64,000 nucleotides of DNA, taken from the NCBI RefSeq assembly GCF_003024805.1, contig NZ_PUEC01000018.1:1-64000 (forward strand), in the 5' to 3' direction. Both the position numbers and the translations under genes were made by a program. Positions 1 through 8,534 of the stretch are shown one piece after another (position 1 is the stretch's first letter; the number at the start of each line of letters is the position of its first letter). Source of the stretch: Duncaniella muris. GTDB taxonomy: Bacteria > Bacteroidota > Bacteroidia > Bacteroidales > Muribaculaceae. The notes under the pieces are model-generated. The model did no database searches, was not told the DNA's origin, and saw only the letters and a program-made list of their open reading frames with translations.

Positions 1-1
1 T

Positions 2-136
2 TTCAATGATTTCACTGACCTATACATCAAGAATGTCGCAAAGAAACTAAACCTCAGACCACGGAAAAAACTCGGTTTTTCAAACCCGAAAACCGAGTTC
101 TTCAAACAAATCGCTAATTTTGCACTTGCCAGTTGA
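2..136 (+). CDS. IS30-family transposase, C-terminal end (cut by window edge)
   Basis: The first 44 codons are open from the left edge and end at TGA 134-136. They contain the motif LNLRPRKKLGF followed by a NP.TEFF segment, which is the typical C-terminus of IS30-family DDE transposases (NNRPRKRLGF-TP). The catalytic core would lie left of the window. The protein is known to cut and join the IS ends. The right IS end should lie within about 50 nt after the stop, but without the left end I cannot define the inverted repeat. Assignment rests on this short tail only. Confidence 0.65.
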   Translation, partial: FNDFTDLYIKNVAKKLNLRPRKKLGFSNPKTEFFKQIANFALAS

Positions 137-179
137 ACCTGCGGTGGGTTCATTCCCAACAAAAAAATAATAAAAAAAG

Positions 180-210
180 TTTGGTATGTAAATAAAATGT
201 CTTACCTTTG
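180..210 (+). promoter_or_regulatory. Bacteroidetes-type promoter for the small lipoprotein gene
   Basis: TTTG at 180-183 and TACCTTTG at 203-210 are 19 nt apart, matching the Bacteroidetes primary sigma consensus (TTTG, 19-21 nt, TAnnTTTG). It lies about 50 nt upstream of the ATG at 259. Confidence 0.75.
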
Positions 211-258
211 CGGTGTTTTTGAAGCTTAAAATTGTTTTATAATTTAATCAAAAAGAAA

Positions 259-459
259 ATGAAAAAGTTAGTTTTATTACTCGCTGTAGTTTTCAGCGCA
301 TCTCTTTTCTCTTGCGGTTCTTCTGACAAGAAGGCTGAAGCTGCTGACTCTGCAGTTGTAGAAGAAGTTGCTGTAGAAGAAGTTGTTGTAGCTGATTCTG
401 TAGCTCCTGCTGACAGCGCTGCTGCTGTTGTTGATTCTGCTGCTGTTGTTGCTGAATAA
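259..459 (+). CDS. Small low-complexity lipoprotein
   Basis: This encodes 66 residues starting MKKLVLLLAVVFSASLFSCG, a classic type II signal peptide with lipobox SLFSC, so the mature protein is probably only about 48 residues anchored at Cys19. The rest is strongly biased to Val, Ala, Glu, Asp and Ser (repeated VEEV, VADS, VVDSAA) with no recognisable fold. I chose the ATG at 259 over an in-frame ATG at 232 because it gives the standard n-h-c signal peptide and leaves a normal leader after the promoter. A strong hairpin terminator follows, so it is monocistronic. Function unknown; short Ala/Val/Asp-rich lipoproteins of this kind are common and abundant in Bacteroidales. Confidence 0.75.
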   Translation: MKKLVLLLAVVFSASLFSCGSSDKKAEAADSAVVEEVAVEEVVVADSVAPADSAAAVVDSAAVVAE

Positions 460-503
460 TTCAGGCAAACAGACACAGACGCAACTTTCACACGAAAGAA
501 ATC

Positions 504-541
504 AAGCTGATTGCTCCAAGAGCGACCAGCTTCTTTTTTTA
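504..541 (+). terminator. Rho-independent terminator after the lipoprotein
   Basis: Arms AAGCTGATTGCTC and GAGCGACCAGCTT (one mismatch and one wobble) are followed by a T-run at 533-541. Confidence 0.8.
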
Positions 542-659
542 TATATTTGTGTCAATAGCCGGAACGTGGGGCTGCGTCAGATTGTCCTTGGGATTGGTGG
601 ATAAGAAGAATATCTTATGCTTTTGGACGCTTATATTTTATATTTGAGAGAAAAATTGC

Positions 660-667
660 TAATTTTG
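660..667 (+). promoter_or_regulatory. Possible -7 box for dus
   Basis: TAATTTTG fits TAnnTTTG and sits 17 nt before the dus ATG, implying a very short leader. The -33 box is weak (TTTA at 637-640, 19 nt upstream), so this is tentative. Confidence 0.35.
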
Positions 668-684
668 TTTTAGAATTAGCACTT

Positions 685-1689
685 ATGCAGATATGTAACA
701 TAGATTTGGGCGAGCGTCCGGTGATGCTTGCCCCGATGGAAGACGTGACAGACCGCTCTTTCCGCCTGATGTGCAAGGAGCAAGGAGCCTCGATGGTCTA
801 TACTGAGTTTGTCAGTGCGGATGCGCTCATACGTGACATTCCGGCTACTACCCGCAAACTTGCTATAGATCCGGCCGAACGTCCTACCGCAATCCAGATA
901 TATGGTCGTGAAATCGAGCCTATGGTAGAGGCTGCAAAAATAGTCGAAGCAGCCGGCCCTGACATCATAGACATAAATTTCGGGTGCCCAGTTAAAAAGG
1001 TGGCCGGCAAGGGTGCGGGGGCAGGAATGTTGCGCGATATTCCGAAAATGCTCTCGATCACACGTGCTGTGGTTGATGCTGTCAAACTACCTGTCACGGT
1101 AAAGACCCGTTTGGGCTGGGATCATAATTCCAAGATAATAGTCGAGCTGGCTGAGCAACTTCAGGACTGCGGTATAAAGGCTTTGACTGTGCATGGCCGT
1201 ACACGCTCTCAGATGTACACCGGATCGGCTGACTGGGAAATGATAGCTAAAGTCAAAGAAAACCCGCGTCTGACCATTCCGCTGATTGGCAATGGCGATA
1301 TCACTGCTCCGGAACAGGCCCGTGATGCTTTTGATCGTTACGGTGTTGACGGGGTGATGGTAGGGCGCGCTTCAATCGGTGCTCCCTGGATTTTTCATGA
1401 AATCAGAAGCCTGATTGACGGAAGTGGGGCTGAGCCTTTGAGTGTGGGGGAAAAATTCGCCCTGATACGCCGTCAGATTAGAGAGAGTGTCAGTCGGATA
1501 GATGAATACAGAGGCATTTTGCATATACGTCGCCATCTTGCGGCTTCGCCTCTTTTCAAGGGGATATCGCATTTCCGCGATACTCGCATTGAAATGCTTA
1601 GAGCATCGACTGTCGATGATCTGTTCGGTGTCCTTGACCGAGTAGAAGAAATTGTAAAAGAAAACCAATCAAAAGAAAACGAGATATGA
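685..1689 (+). CDS. dusB: tRNA-dihydrouridine synthase (DusB type)
   Basis: 334 residues. This is an FMN-dependent TIM-barrel enzyme that reduces specific uridines in the tRNA D-loop to dihydrouridine with NAD(P)H. The sequence shows the family N-terminus MLAPMEDVTD (FMN site), the active-site loop INFGCP with the catalytic Cys at about residue 101, KTRLGW, VHGRTRSQMYTG and GNGDI, then the phosphate-binding segment DGVMVGRAS; the C-terminal helical domain is present. Length is normal for DusB. The stop overlaps the next ATG by 4 nt (ATGA), so the GIN-domain gene is translationally coupled. The Dus subfamily is assigned by overall resemblance. Confidence 0.92.
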   Translation: MQICNIDLGERPVMLAPMEDVTDRSFRLMCKEQGASMVYTEFVSADALIRDIPATTRKLAIDPAERPTAIQIYGREIEPMVEAAKIVEAAGPDIIDINFGCPVKKVAGKGAGAGMLRDIPKMLSITRAVVDAVKLPVTVKTRLGWDHNSKIIVELAEQLQDCGIKALTVHGRTRSQMYTGSADWEMIAKVKENPRLTIPLIGNGDITAPEQARDAFDRYGVDGVMVGRASIGAPWIFHEIRSLIDGSGAEPLSVGEKFALIRRQIRESVSRIDEYRGILHIRRHLAASPLFKGISHFRDTRIEMLRASTVDDLFGVLDRVEEIVKENQSKENEI

Positions 1690-2381
1690 AAACACTGACC
1701 ACCTTACTTATGTCGCTTTGCTTCCTTGGAGCATCGGCCTCCGGGCTTGTGAAATATGAATTGAAAGTCAACGAATTTCATGAGCTGAAAGTGGTTGATG
1801 CAATTAGAGTTGTCTATTCAAGTAGTACGGATTCGGCCGGCATGGCTGTTTTTACGTGTCCTTCTGAACAGGCTTCAGCTCTGATTTTCAATAATAAAGG
1901 CGGAAAGCTTTCCATGCAGATTTCTACTGAAAGTGTAGGGTCTAAAGATCTGCCTGTTGTTTATGTCTATTCTTCTTATCTTAACAAGATTGAAAATTCG
2001 GGAGATTCCCTTGTTAAGGCTGTGAGGATTACAGAATGTCCGAAATTCACTGCGACTCTGATCGGTAATGGCCGTCTTTCAGTTCCTTACGTGAAGGCAA
2101 CTGAGGTCAATGCCGCTATTCAGACCGGTAATGGGACTTTGGTTGTCGGTGGTGAATGTCAGCGGGCTAATGTCAAATTCATGGGAACCGGCGTTATTCA
2201 GGCTGATGAGCTGAAGGCTGTTGATGTCAAAGTCAAGGCTGGAGGTACCGGGTCAATAGGAGTATGGCCTCAGGAGTCTCTTGCTGTTTCCGGCGTGGGC
2301 AGCACTAAGGTCTACTATAAAGGCAATCCCGAAATCAAGAACCGCACTGTCGGAGTCAAGACCCTTCCGATGCAGCAGTAA
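1686..2381 (+). CDS. Secreted GIN-domain (DUF2807) protein
   Basis: 231 residues with an N-terminal signal peptide (MKTLTTLLMSLCFLGASASG). The rest matches the head GIN domain (DUF2807) pattern: an opening strand of the type 'F..LKVVDAIRVVY', then short repeated strands with Gly-Asn/Gly-Thr turns (IGNGRLSV, QTGNGTLVV, MGTGVIQA, GGTGSIGV) that would form a parallel beta solenoid. The family is extracytoplasmic and has no established enzymatic role. Coupled to dusB through an ATGA overlap and closed by a strong terminator. A second GIN protein lies convergently just downstream. Confidence 0.8.
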   Translation: MKTLTTLLMSLCFLGASASGLVKYELKVNEFHELKVVDAIRVVYSSSTDSAGMAVFTCPSEQASALIFNNKGGKLSMQISTESVGSKDLPVVYVYSSYLNKIENSGDSLVKAVRITECPKFTATLIGNGRLSVPYVKATEVNAAIQTGNGTLVVGGECQRANVKFMGTGVIQADELKAVDVKVKAGGTGSIGVWPQESLAVSGVGSTKVYYKGNPEIKNRTVGVKTLPMQQ

Positions 2382-2405
2382 GAGGTTGTTTATGGAGATA
2401 TAGAA

Positions 2406-2444
2406 ATCCCGCGGTCCGATATGCCGGAGCCGCGGGATTTTTTT
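2406..2444. terminator. Strong hairpin between convergent GIN-domain genes
   Basis: Perfect 9-bp arms ATCCCGCGG and CCGCGGGAT are followed by seven T's on the plus strand. It terminates the dusB operon. Confidence 0.85.
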
Positions 2445-2470
2445 CTGTCGGTATTGTCAGACTTGTAGGA

Positions 2471-3196
2471 TCAGTTTGCGACTTTGATTGATCCGGCTGA
2501 TGATTTTTCGACTGTCGAGCGGTTGACTTTGAGGGCGGGGGCTTTTATCGAACCTGCGCTGGATGCTTCGAAATCGCCTCTGTCTGCCTGTCCGGAAGTA
2601 ATGGAAATCGAGCCTGCGGATGATGCCTCGCAACTGATATGCTCCGCTTTTATGGCTGCTGTTTTTACGCTTGCTCCGGATGATGCTTCGAGTTCTATAT
2701 GTGAAGCATTGAGATTCCCGGTTATGACAGAGGCTCCGGAGGATGCTTCAATGTCAAGTTTGGCGGCAGTCAGTGATGCGAAGACGATTCTGCCGGCAGA
2801 AGAGGCTTCGAGGCTGATTTTCTTTTTGGATGATGAAATCGGATTTGTGCACTTTACGGTAGCTCCTGAAGATGCTTCTACAGAGCAGACAATCGGAGTT
2901 GACACTGTGACGGTGACGCCGTTGATTTTCTTATTGGAGCTTTTCCAATTGTGCTTTGGCTGGATTTCAAGTGTTTTGCCGCTGACTTTTACATCAATAA
3001 ATTCAATCCGTTTTGCATCGCCGGATATAGTTACGTTGGTGTTTTCCCCGGTTGTGGGTTTGTAGATCACGTTGACTCCGGCGCTTGCTTCTATGGCCTC
3101 GATTTGTTTGGTGATTTTCAGAACTTTTGATTCGGCAAAGGCGATCAGGCTGACGGTTAGGCACAAAGTGCTCAGAATGGATTTTTTCAGTGTCAT
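2471..3196 (-). CDS. Secreted GIN-domain (DUF2807) protein with EASSGA repeats
   Basis: 241 residues with a signal peptide (about residues 1-21, ending near AFAE). From residue about 33 the sequence is a run of about eight 15-25-residue units each beginning with a variant of EASSGA/EASSAG (for example VEASSGATV, LEASSAGRI, IEASSGASV, FEASSAGSI). That is the repeat pattern of DUF2807 beta-solenoids, with Ser/Ala-rich turns stacked on one face. It is a divergent cousin of the protein at 1686-2381, encoded tail-to-tail with it. Role unknown; cell-surface or periplasmic location is inferred from the signal peptide. Confidence 0.8.
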   Translation of the reverse strand: MTLKKSILSTLCLTVSLIAFAESKVLKITKQIEAIEASAGVNVIYKPTTGENTNVTISGDAKRIEFIDVKVSGKTLEIQPKHNWKSSNKKINGVTVTVSTPIVCSVEASSGATVKCTNPISSSKKKISLEASSAGRIVFASLTAAKLDIEASSGASVITGNLNASHIELEASSGASVKTAAIKAEHISCEASSAGSISITSGQADRGDFEASSAGSIKAPALKVNRSTVEKSSAGSIKVAN

Positions 3197-3280
3197 AATA
3201 ATAATAATTGTTGAAACAGTTTTTTATAATATGACGCGAGAAATTCGGAAAAGTTACATTCAGCCTTTTACAAATTTCTG

Positions 3281-4444
3281 TTATTGTTTGCTCGCCTCCG
3301 GAGGAAAGATGCGGTTGATGATGGCTGCTATCGCGCCGTCGCCGGTTACGTTGCAGGCTGTGCCGAAGCTGTCCATTGCTATGTAAAGGGCTATCATGAG
3401 GGCTACCATCTGTTCGTCGAAGCCGAGTATCGACTGCAGCAGCCCAATGGATGCCATTATGGCGCCGCCTGGAATTCCCGGAGCTGCTATGATTGTGATG
3501 CCGAGCATGCCGATGAAGTGGCAGAACAGGCCAAGGTCATGTGGCTGATTGTGCATGATCATCAAAGCCAAGGCGCAGGCTACAATTTTCAGGGTGCTGC
3601 CACTCATGTGGATTGTGGCGCATAGTGGGATGACAAAGCCTGCGATGTCCTCGCGGACGCCCATTTTTATTGCCTGGCGGAGCGTCACAGGTATTGTGGC
3701 GGCTGAAGATTGTGTGCCGAGGGCTGTAAAATAGGCAGGGAGCATGGTTTGCAGCATCCGTAACGGGTTTTTGCTGGCAAACGGGGCGGCTATGCAATAC
3801 TGGAGAACCAGAATGAAGACATGGAGAATGAATATTATGACTATGATCTTCATGAAGCATTTGAGGATCATTCCGACCTGTCCTTCAATGGTCATGTTGA
3901 GGAAAATGCCGAAGATGTAGATGGGCAGAAGCGGCAGAATGGCTGCGTCGATGGTCTTGGAAACAATGTCGCGGAATTCTGAAAAACCATTTTTAAGGGA
4001 CTTCCCGTTGAGAAACGCCATGCCGAGGCCGAGCATGAATGCAAGGACAAGAGCGGTCATTACTGTCATAAGAGGGGGCATTTCAATTGTGAAATACGGC
4101 AGCAGCTGCGAGGCGTTTTCGCTTATAGCGATACTCTCTTCGCCTCCAATCAGAGACGGGAAGGTCAATGTGCCGGTGAAGTAGGAGAGGATTCCGGCCA
4201 TGAAGGTGGCTATGTATGCGATGGCTGCGGTTACAACAAGCAGTTTGCCGGCGCGGCCTCCGATATCGGCTATGGCCGGCGCTACAAAACCGACTATGAT
4301 CATCGGAATCATGAAGCCGAGGAACTGGGAGAAAATGGCATTGAAAGTAGCCATGATTCTGCCGCACCATGCAGGAGCTATCAGACCAAGCAGTGTGCCG
4401 ATCACAATGGCGATGAGGATGCGTGGAAGGAGGCTTAATTTCAT
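3281..4444 (-). CDS. Sodium:dicarboxylate/amino-acid symporter (DAACS family)
   Basis: 387 residues with about eight hydrophobic segments. It carries the family's serine-rich hairpin signature as GTQSSAATIPVT and a following segment IPLCATIHMSGST, matching the position of the N-M-D-G-T cation/substrate site of the glutamate/dicarboxylate transporters but with MSGST in place of MDGTA. The family couples Na+ or H+ to import of dicarboxylates or small neutral amino acids; the altered motif makes the substrate uncertain (a Ser/Thr or other neutral substrate is possible). Monocistronic on the minus strand, at the left of nadE. Confidence 0.85.
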   Translation of the reverse strand: MKLSLLPRILIAIVIGTLLGLIAPAWCGRIMATFNAIFSQFLGFMIPMIIVGFVAPAIADIGGRAGKLLVVTAAIAYIATFMAGILSYFTGTLTFPSLIGGEESIAISENASQLLPYFTIEMPPLMTVMTALVLAFMLGLGMAFLNGKSLKNGFSEFRDIVSKTIDAAILPLLPIYIFGIFLNMTIEGQVGMILKCFMKIIVIIFILHVFILVLQYCIAAPFASKNPLRMLQTMLPAYFTALGTQSSAATIPVTLRQAIKMGVREDIAGFVIPLCATIHMSGSTLKIVACALALMIMHNQPHDLGLFCHFIGMLGITIIAAPGIPGGAIMASIGLLQSILGFDEQMVALMIALYIAMDSFGTACNVTGDGAIAAIINRIFPPEASKQ

Positions 4445-4491
4445 GAAATTACAGATTTAAGAGGTTGTTGTGATGAATGATCGGCATTGTA

Positions 4492-6447
4492 TCAGCGGTT
4501 CTGGCGCCAAAGCGTGGATGACGCATCGGATGGCATGCGCCAGTCACCTCGTGGCGATAGGCAGACAGAGCCGACTTTTGGTCCGTCAGGCAGGCAAGAT
4601 CGCTTGAACTGCTGGTTGAAGAATCTGCACATAAACACCGAAAGCCAGTGAGTTATGGTTTCGTCGGAGTATTCGTCTGCTGTAAAGGCGTTGCGGGCAA
4701 GGAGGTAGATTCTTTCAGGGGTAAAGCCGTAGCGCAACATATAGTAAAGGAAGAAGTCGTGAAGTTCATAGGGGCCTACGAGGTCTTCTGTCTTCTGTCG
4801 GATGTTGCCGTCGCTGTCGGCTGGAATAAGTTCGGGGCTGATGGGTGTGTCTATGATGTCGAGCAGGCATCTGCGGACTTCGGATTTTTCCGGGGCTTCA
4901 GATGCAAAATAGTTGACAAGGTATTTGACCAGAGTTTTGGGGACTCCTGCGTTTACTCCGTACATAGACATGTGGTCTCCGTTGTAGGTTGCCCAGCCCA
5001 AGGCAAGTTCCGAAAGGTCGCCTGTGCCAAGCACTATGCCTCCGGTCTGATTGGCAATGTCCATCAGAAGCATTGTGCGTTGGCGAGCCTGTGAATTCTC
5101 ATATGTAACATCGTGATTTTCCGGGTTGTGTCCAATGTCTTTAAAGTGTTGCTTTACTGCGGCGCCGATGCTTATTTCTCGTGATGTCACGCCCAGATGG
5201 CTCATCAGGTCTACTGCGTTTGAATGAGTTCTGTCTGTTGTTCCAAAGCCGGGCATCGTGACGCCGATTATTCCTTTGCGGTCAAGGCCCAGGCGGTCAA
5301 ATGTTCTGACGGCGATCAGGAGTGCGAGCGTGGAATCGAGACCGCCGGAGATGCCTACGGTTAGAGTGTGGCAACAGATTGCGTCAAGCCTTTTGGCCAG
5401 AGCGGCAACTTGGATGTTTATGATTTCTTCGCAGCGTTCGTGGATCGCTTCAGAGCCTGCGGGGACAAAGGGGTGAGGATCTATGTTGCGGAGTAATGCC
5501 TGAGCCAGGGTGTCCGATCCGGAGTTTTGGCAAGTGATGCAGATACTTGAATCAGAGCTTGAGTCTTCGATTGTAATTCCCTTGCACTCAGTTGAGGAGC
5601 AATCCGCAAATGTGGTCATGTGTATGCGGTCTCGTTCAAGCGCCTGGATATCGACGTCGGCAATCGATGTGTTGTCTGACGGATCCCAGCGTCGGTTAGC
5701 TTGGAGTGTTGCGCCGTTTTCGCAGATAATAGCTTTTCCGTCAAAAGTAAGGTCGGTGGATGATTCTCCCCATCCGGCTCCGGCGTATGCATAGGCGCAG
5801 AGGCAGCGGGCAGACTGCTGTTGCAGCAGGGATGTGAGATATTTATATTTGCCGATAAGGTCGTCGGATGCAGACAGATTCAGAATGATCTGTGCACCGG
5901 CCATTGCGAGTCGGCATGAAGGTGGAATCGGCACCCAGAGATCTTCGCAGATTTCTATTCCGACCAAAGTTCCGTGGGAGCGGAAGATGCGGCCTGAGGA
6001 CATTTCGAAAGTTTCGCCGCAGATTTCCACAGTCTCGCATGAGCCGGGTGGCAGCGGGCGCCACCAGCGCCGTTCGTAAAACTCGTTGTAATTCGGAATG
6101 TAGGATTTTGAGACAAGGTCAACTTTGCCGTTGCGTATAAAGGCTGCGCAGTTGTAGAGCGCGCCGGCATGACGCACCGGCAATCCGACTGCAAAATGCA
6201 CGTTAAGGTTCTTTGAATAGTCTCGAAGGTCGATAAGGGCCTTTGCGGCCGCATCAAGAAGTGTGGCATTGTGGAAAAGATCCCCGCAGGTGTAAGCCGT
6301 AAGGCTCATTTCCGGGAATACGGCCAGTTCGACCCGACTTGATTCAAGTTCCATCAGTTTTGACTTTATGCCGTCGAGATTGAACCCTACATCGGCCACC
6401 TTTACGGTCGGGGCTGCGGCTGCTATGCGAATAAAACCGTTGTGCAT
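4492..6447 (-). CDS. nadE: Glutamine-dependent NAD+ synthetase
   Basis: 651 residues in two domains. Residues about 5-285 form a nitrilase-type glutaminase with the Glu in VFPEMSLTAYT, the Lys region near SKSYIPNYNEFYE, and the nucleophile Cys in GIEICEDLW. Residues about 320-640 form the ATP-dependent amidase with P-loop GISGGLDSTLAL, TMPGFGTTDRT, and the GTGDLSELALGW region. It converts deamido-NAD, ATP and glutamine to NAD+, the last step of NAD synthesis, with ammonia channelled between domains. Length is normal for the two-domain type. ATG chosen at 6447. Confidence 0.95.
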   Translation of the reverse strand: MHNGFIRIAAAAPTVKVADVGFNLDGIKSKLMELESSRVELAVFPEMSLTAYTCGDLFHNATLLDAAAKALIDLRDYSKNLNVHFAVGLPVRHAGALYNCAAFIRNGKVDLVSKSYIPNYNEFYERRWWRPLPPGSCETVEICGETFEMSSGRIFRSHGTLVGIEICEDLWVPIPPSCRLAMAGAQIILNLSASDDLIGKYKYLTSLLQQQSARCLCAYAYAGAGWGESSTDLTFDGKAIICENGATLQANRRWDPSDNTSIADVDIQALERDRIHMTTFADCSSTECKGITIEDSSSDSSICITCQNSGSDTLAQALLRNIDPHPFVPAGSEAIHERCEEIINIQVAALAKRLDAICCHTLTVGISGGLDSTLALLIAVRTFDRLGLDRKGIIGVTMPGFGTTDRTHSNAVDLMSHLGVTSREISIGAAVKQHFKDIGHNPENHDVTYENSQARQRTMLLMDIANQTGGIVLGTGDLSELALGWATYNGDHMSMYGVNAGVPKTLVKYLVNYFASEAPEKSEVRRCLLDIIDTPISPELIPADSDGNIRQKTEDLVGPYELHDFFLYYMLRYGFTPERIYLLARNAFTADEYSDETITHWLSVFMCRFFNQQFKRSCLPDGPKVGSVCLSPRGDWRMPSDASSTLWRQNR

Positions 6448-6518
6448 GGGATGATATATGTAAAATACGTGATTTGGAGCACGAAATTAGAAATAAATCC
6501 GCTATTTTTATAGTATAA

Positions 6519-6550
6519 GTTGATAAATTTTAAAAATAGGTTTAACTTTG
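6519..6550 (+). promoter_or_regulatory. Promoter for cls
   Basis: GTTG (6519-6522) and TAACTTTG (6543-6550) are 20 nt apart, and lie 22 nt before the cls ATG. Confidence 0.6.
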
Positions 6551-6572
6551 TGCTTGCTGACATTGGTATATT

Positions 6573-8027
6573 ATGCAGTTTGACTATATCACTTTAGACT
6601 GGGAGAGCATCTGGTGGAGCCTGATGATGGCCTACGGGGTGTTGATCTTGTGTGTTATCGGGATTGTCATAAGCGAGAACCGTAATCCGCTCAAGGCATT
6701 GGGGTGGATCATGGCGTTGCTGCTGTTTCCGGTAGGAGGGATTATTCTGTATTTCATATTCGGACGCAGCATACGTAATGTGCGTATGATCTCGCGGCGT
6801 AACCGCAGGCGTTTGCTCAAACTGGAAAATACATTGCCGCTGCCGAAGCTTGACAAGGGGCTTTCAGCGGAAAACCGCCAGCGTATACGTCTGGCATATA
6901 ATATAGGGGGGGCTAACCTTTACACTGGAAATCAGATAAAGATTTTCAATAACGGAGAACGTCATTTTGAAGAATTGTTTGATGACCTCCGTCATGCAAG
7001 GTCTTATATAAATCTTCAGTTTTATATCATAGCTAACGATTCGCTCGGCCGTCGGTTGCGCGACATTCTTGTCGAACGGGCTCAGGCCGGAGTCAAGGTC
7101 CGTGTCATCTATGACTACATCGGTTCTTTTGATGCGAGGCGACTGGATTTCTTCCGTCGCATGAAGGAGAACGGGGTGGAGGTTCATTCGTTTTTTCGCC
7201 TGTCGTTTCCGAGTCATGTCAACAGAGTGAACTGGCGCAATCACCGTAAGGTTGTTGTGATTGACGGTAATGTCGGTTATATCGGGGGCATGAATGTGGC
7301 TGACCGTTATGTCAGAGGGACCGGCCGGGGAAAATGGCGTGATACTGCGGCAAGGATATCTGGGCCGGGTGTGGCGGCTTTGCAGTATAATTTTGCTGTC
7401 GATTGGAAGTTTATGGGCCAGCCATTGCTGTGTGATCCGGTGTCGGGAATACCTGACGGAGTCAAAGACTGCATGCGGGGAGTCACGTTGCAGATGCTTG
7501 CTTCCGGTCCGAATGATCGTTGGGGCAATATGACGTTGCTGTTCTATAAGGCCATATCCACTGCCCGGCGCAGAATATGGCTTCAAACACCGTATTTCCT
7601 GCCGAGCGACGGGCTTCTGAAGGCTCTGGAGTCGGTGTCTTTGGCCGGAGTGGATGTGAGGGTGATGATGCCGATGTCAGCTGACTCGAAAATTCTGACA
7701 TACGCGTCTCACAGCTATATAGAAGAATGCTTGCTTGCAGGAGTGAAAATATATCTCTATGAGGCTGGTATGCTTCATTCGAAAGTTATGATTGTGGATG
7801 ACGATTTCTCCACATTAGGCTCTACTAATTTTGATTTCAGAAGCATGGAGCATAATTTTGAAGAAAACGTGCTTCTTTATTCTGCTGAGGCAAATGAAGC
7901 GTTGACTCGCGGATTTGAAGCGGACGCTTCTGAATGCAAGCGTCTTAAACTTGCTGACTGGAATCGTCGCAGTCGTGCCACTCGTGCGTTTGAATCGCTC
8001 TGCAGATTGCTTAGTCCGATACTTTGA
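6573..8027 (+). CDS. cls: Cardiolipin synthase (phospholipase D superfamily)
   Basis: 484 residues. Two N-terminal membrane segments (about residues 13-33 and 42-64) are followed by two PLD domains with HKD motifs NHRKVVVIDG (about residue 225) and LHSKVMIVDDD (about residue 405). Each contributes one His to the covalent phosphatidyl intermediate. The enzyme condenses phosphatidylglycerol to cardiolipin at the inner membrane. Length and layout are those of bacterial ClsA. Single gene with its own promoter. The hairpin downstream has its T-run on the other strand, so the transcript end for cls itself is not obvious. Confidence 0.93.
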   Translation: MQFDYITLDWESIWWSLMMAYGVLILCVIGIVISENRNPLKALGWIMALLLFPVGGIILYFIFGRSIRNVRMISRRNRRRLLKLENTLPLPKLDKGLSAENRQRIRLAYNIGGANLYTGNQIKIFNNGERHFEELFDDLRHARSYINLQFYIIANDSLGRRLRDILVERAQAGVKVRVIYDYIGSFDARRLDFFRRMKENGVEVHSFFRLSFPSHVNRVNWRNHRKVVVIDGNVGYIGGMNVADRYVRGTGRGKWRDTAARISGPGVAALQYNFAVDWKFMGQPLLCDPVSGIPDGVKDCMRGVTLQMLASGPNDRWGNMTLLFYKAISTARRRIWLQTPYFLPSDGLLKALESVSLAGVDVRVMMPMSADSKILTYASHSYIEECLLAGVKIYLYEAGMLHSKVMIVDDDFSTLGSTNFDFRSMEHNFEENVLLYSAEANEALTRGFEADASECKRLKLADWNRRSRATRAFESLCRLLSPIL

Positions 8028-8052
8028 TTGAATTCCGGATCGGGGTATATAT

Positions 8053-8086
8053 AAAAAACGAAGGCTGGCCTCACGGTCATCCTTCG
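8053..8086 (-). terminator. Minus-strand hairpin terminator in the cls-lon gap
   Basis: Arms CGAAGG (8059-8064) and CCTTCG (8081-8086) with further inner pairing and a GTGA loop. Read on the minus strand it is followed by six T's (8058-8053). No minus-strand gene here needs it, which is why a short RNA is proposed upstream. Confidence 0.6.
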
Positions 8087-8230
8087 CTGCTTACACATAG
8101 TACTTAACGTCAGTGGATTTATAAATGTCTAATAATGCAAATGTCTCTATTATAAGAAGTAGAGTTTTTGGGGTAACGCCACGGATTCAAAATTGTTTTA
8201 AGAATGTTTTTGAGCATTGCTCCCGTGATG
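8053..8230 (-). ncRNA. Candidate small RNA, minus strand
   Basis: The 438-nt gap between cls and lon has no credible ORF. On the minus strand it has a -7 box TAACTTTG (8244-8237) and, about 180 nt further, the terminator at 8086-8053. The interval contains GAGCAATGCTC and paired CACGG/CCGTG blocks. The -33 box is poor. I do not recognise a known RNA family; the transcript is inferred only from promoter-like and terminator-like signals. Confidence 0.3.
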
Positions 8231-8478
8231 TTGTTGCAAAGTTATAGTATTATTTTGTTAATTCCTAATATTAATTTGCGCTATTGCGTGGCGCCGAGGT
8301 GCGGAATTATCCGGAATCGTGCTTCAAAGTTTGAATTTATAAAGGAGTGCTTGCAGATGTCTGAAATCTGTTTTTGGGAGCGGGGAGAAAGTAATAAAAT
8401 GTAATTCGGTTAAAATGTGTTAAAGTGTAATTTTGGAAATACTGCACAATATATAGGAGGTAATTGTGGATTTTTTTG

Positions 8479-8486
8479 TAACTTTG
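8479..8486 (+). promoter_or_regulatory. -7 box of lon
   Basis: TAACTTTG matches the consensus, 49 nt before the ATG at 8535. It lies inside the longer open frame beginning at GTG 8466, which argues that 8466 is not the start. The -33 region is not clear. Confidence 0.45.
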
Positions 8487-8534
8487 AGGCCTTGTTTTGC
8501 ATTGTGCTTACTGACGTTGCAAAACCGGCTAATC

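Noticed and set aside
8466-8534. Upstream extension of lon from GTG 8466
   Set aside because: It contains the -7 promoter box TAACTTTG and lacks similarity to Lon N-termini.
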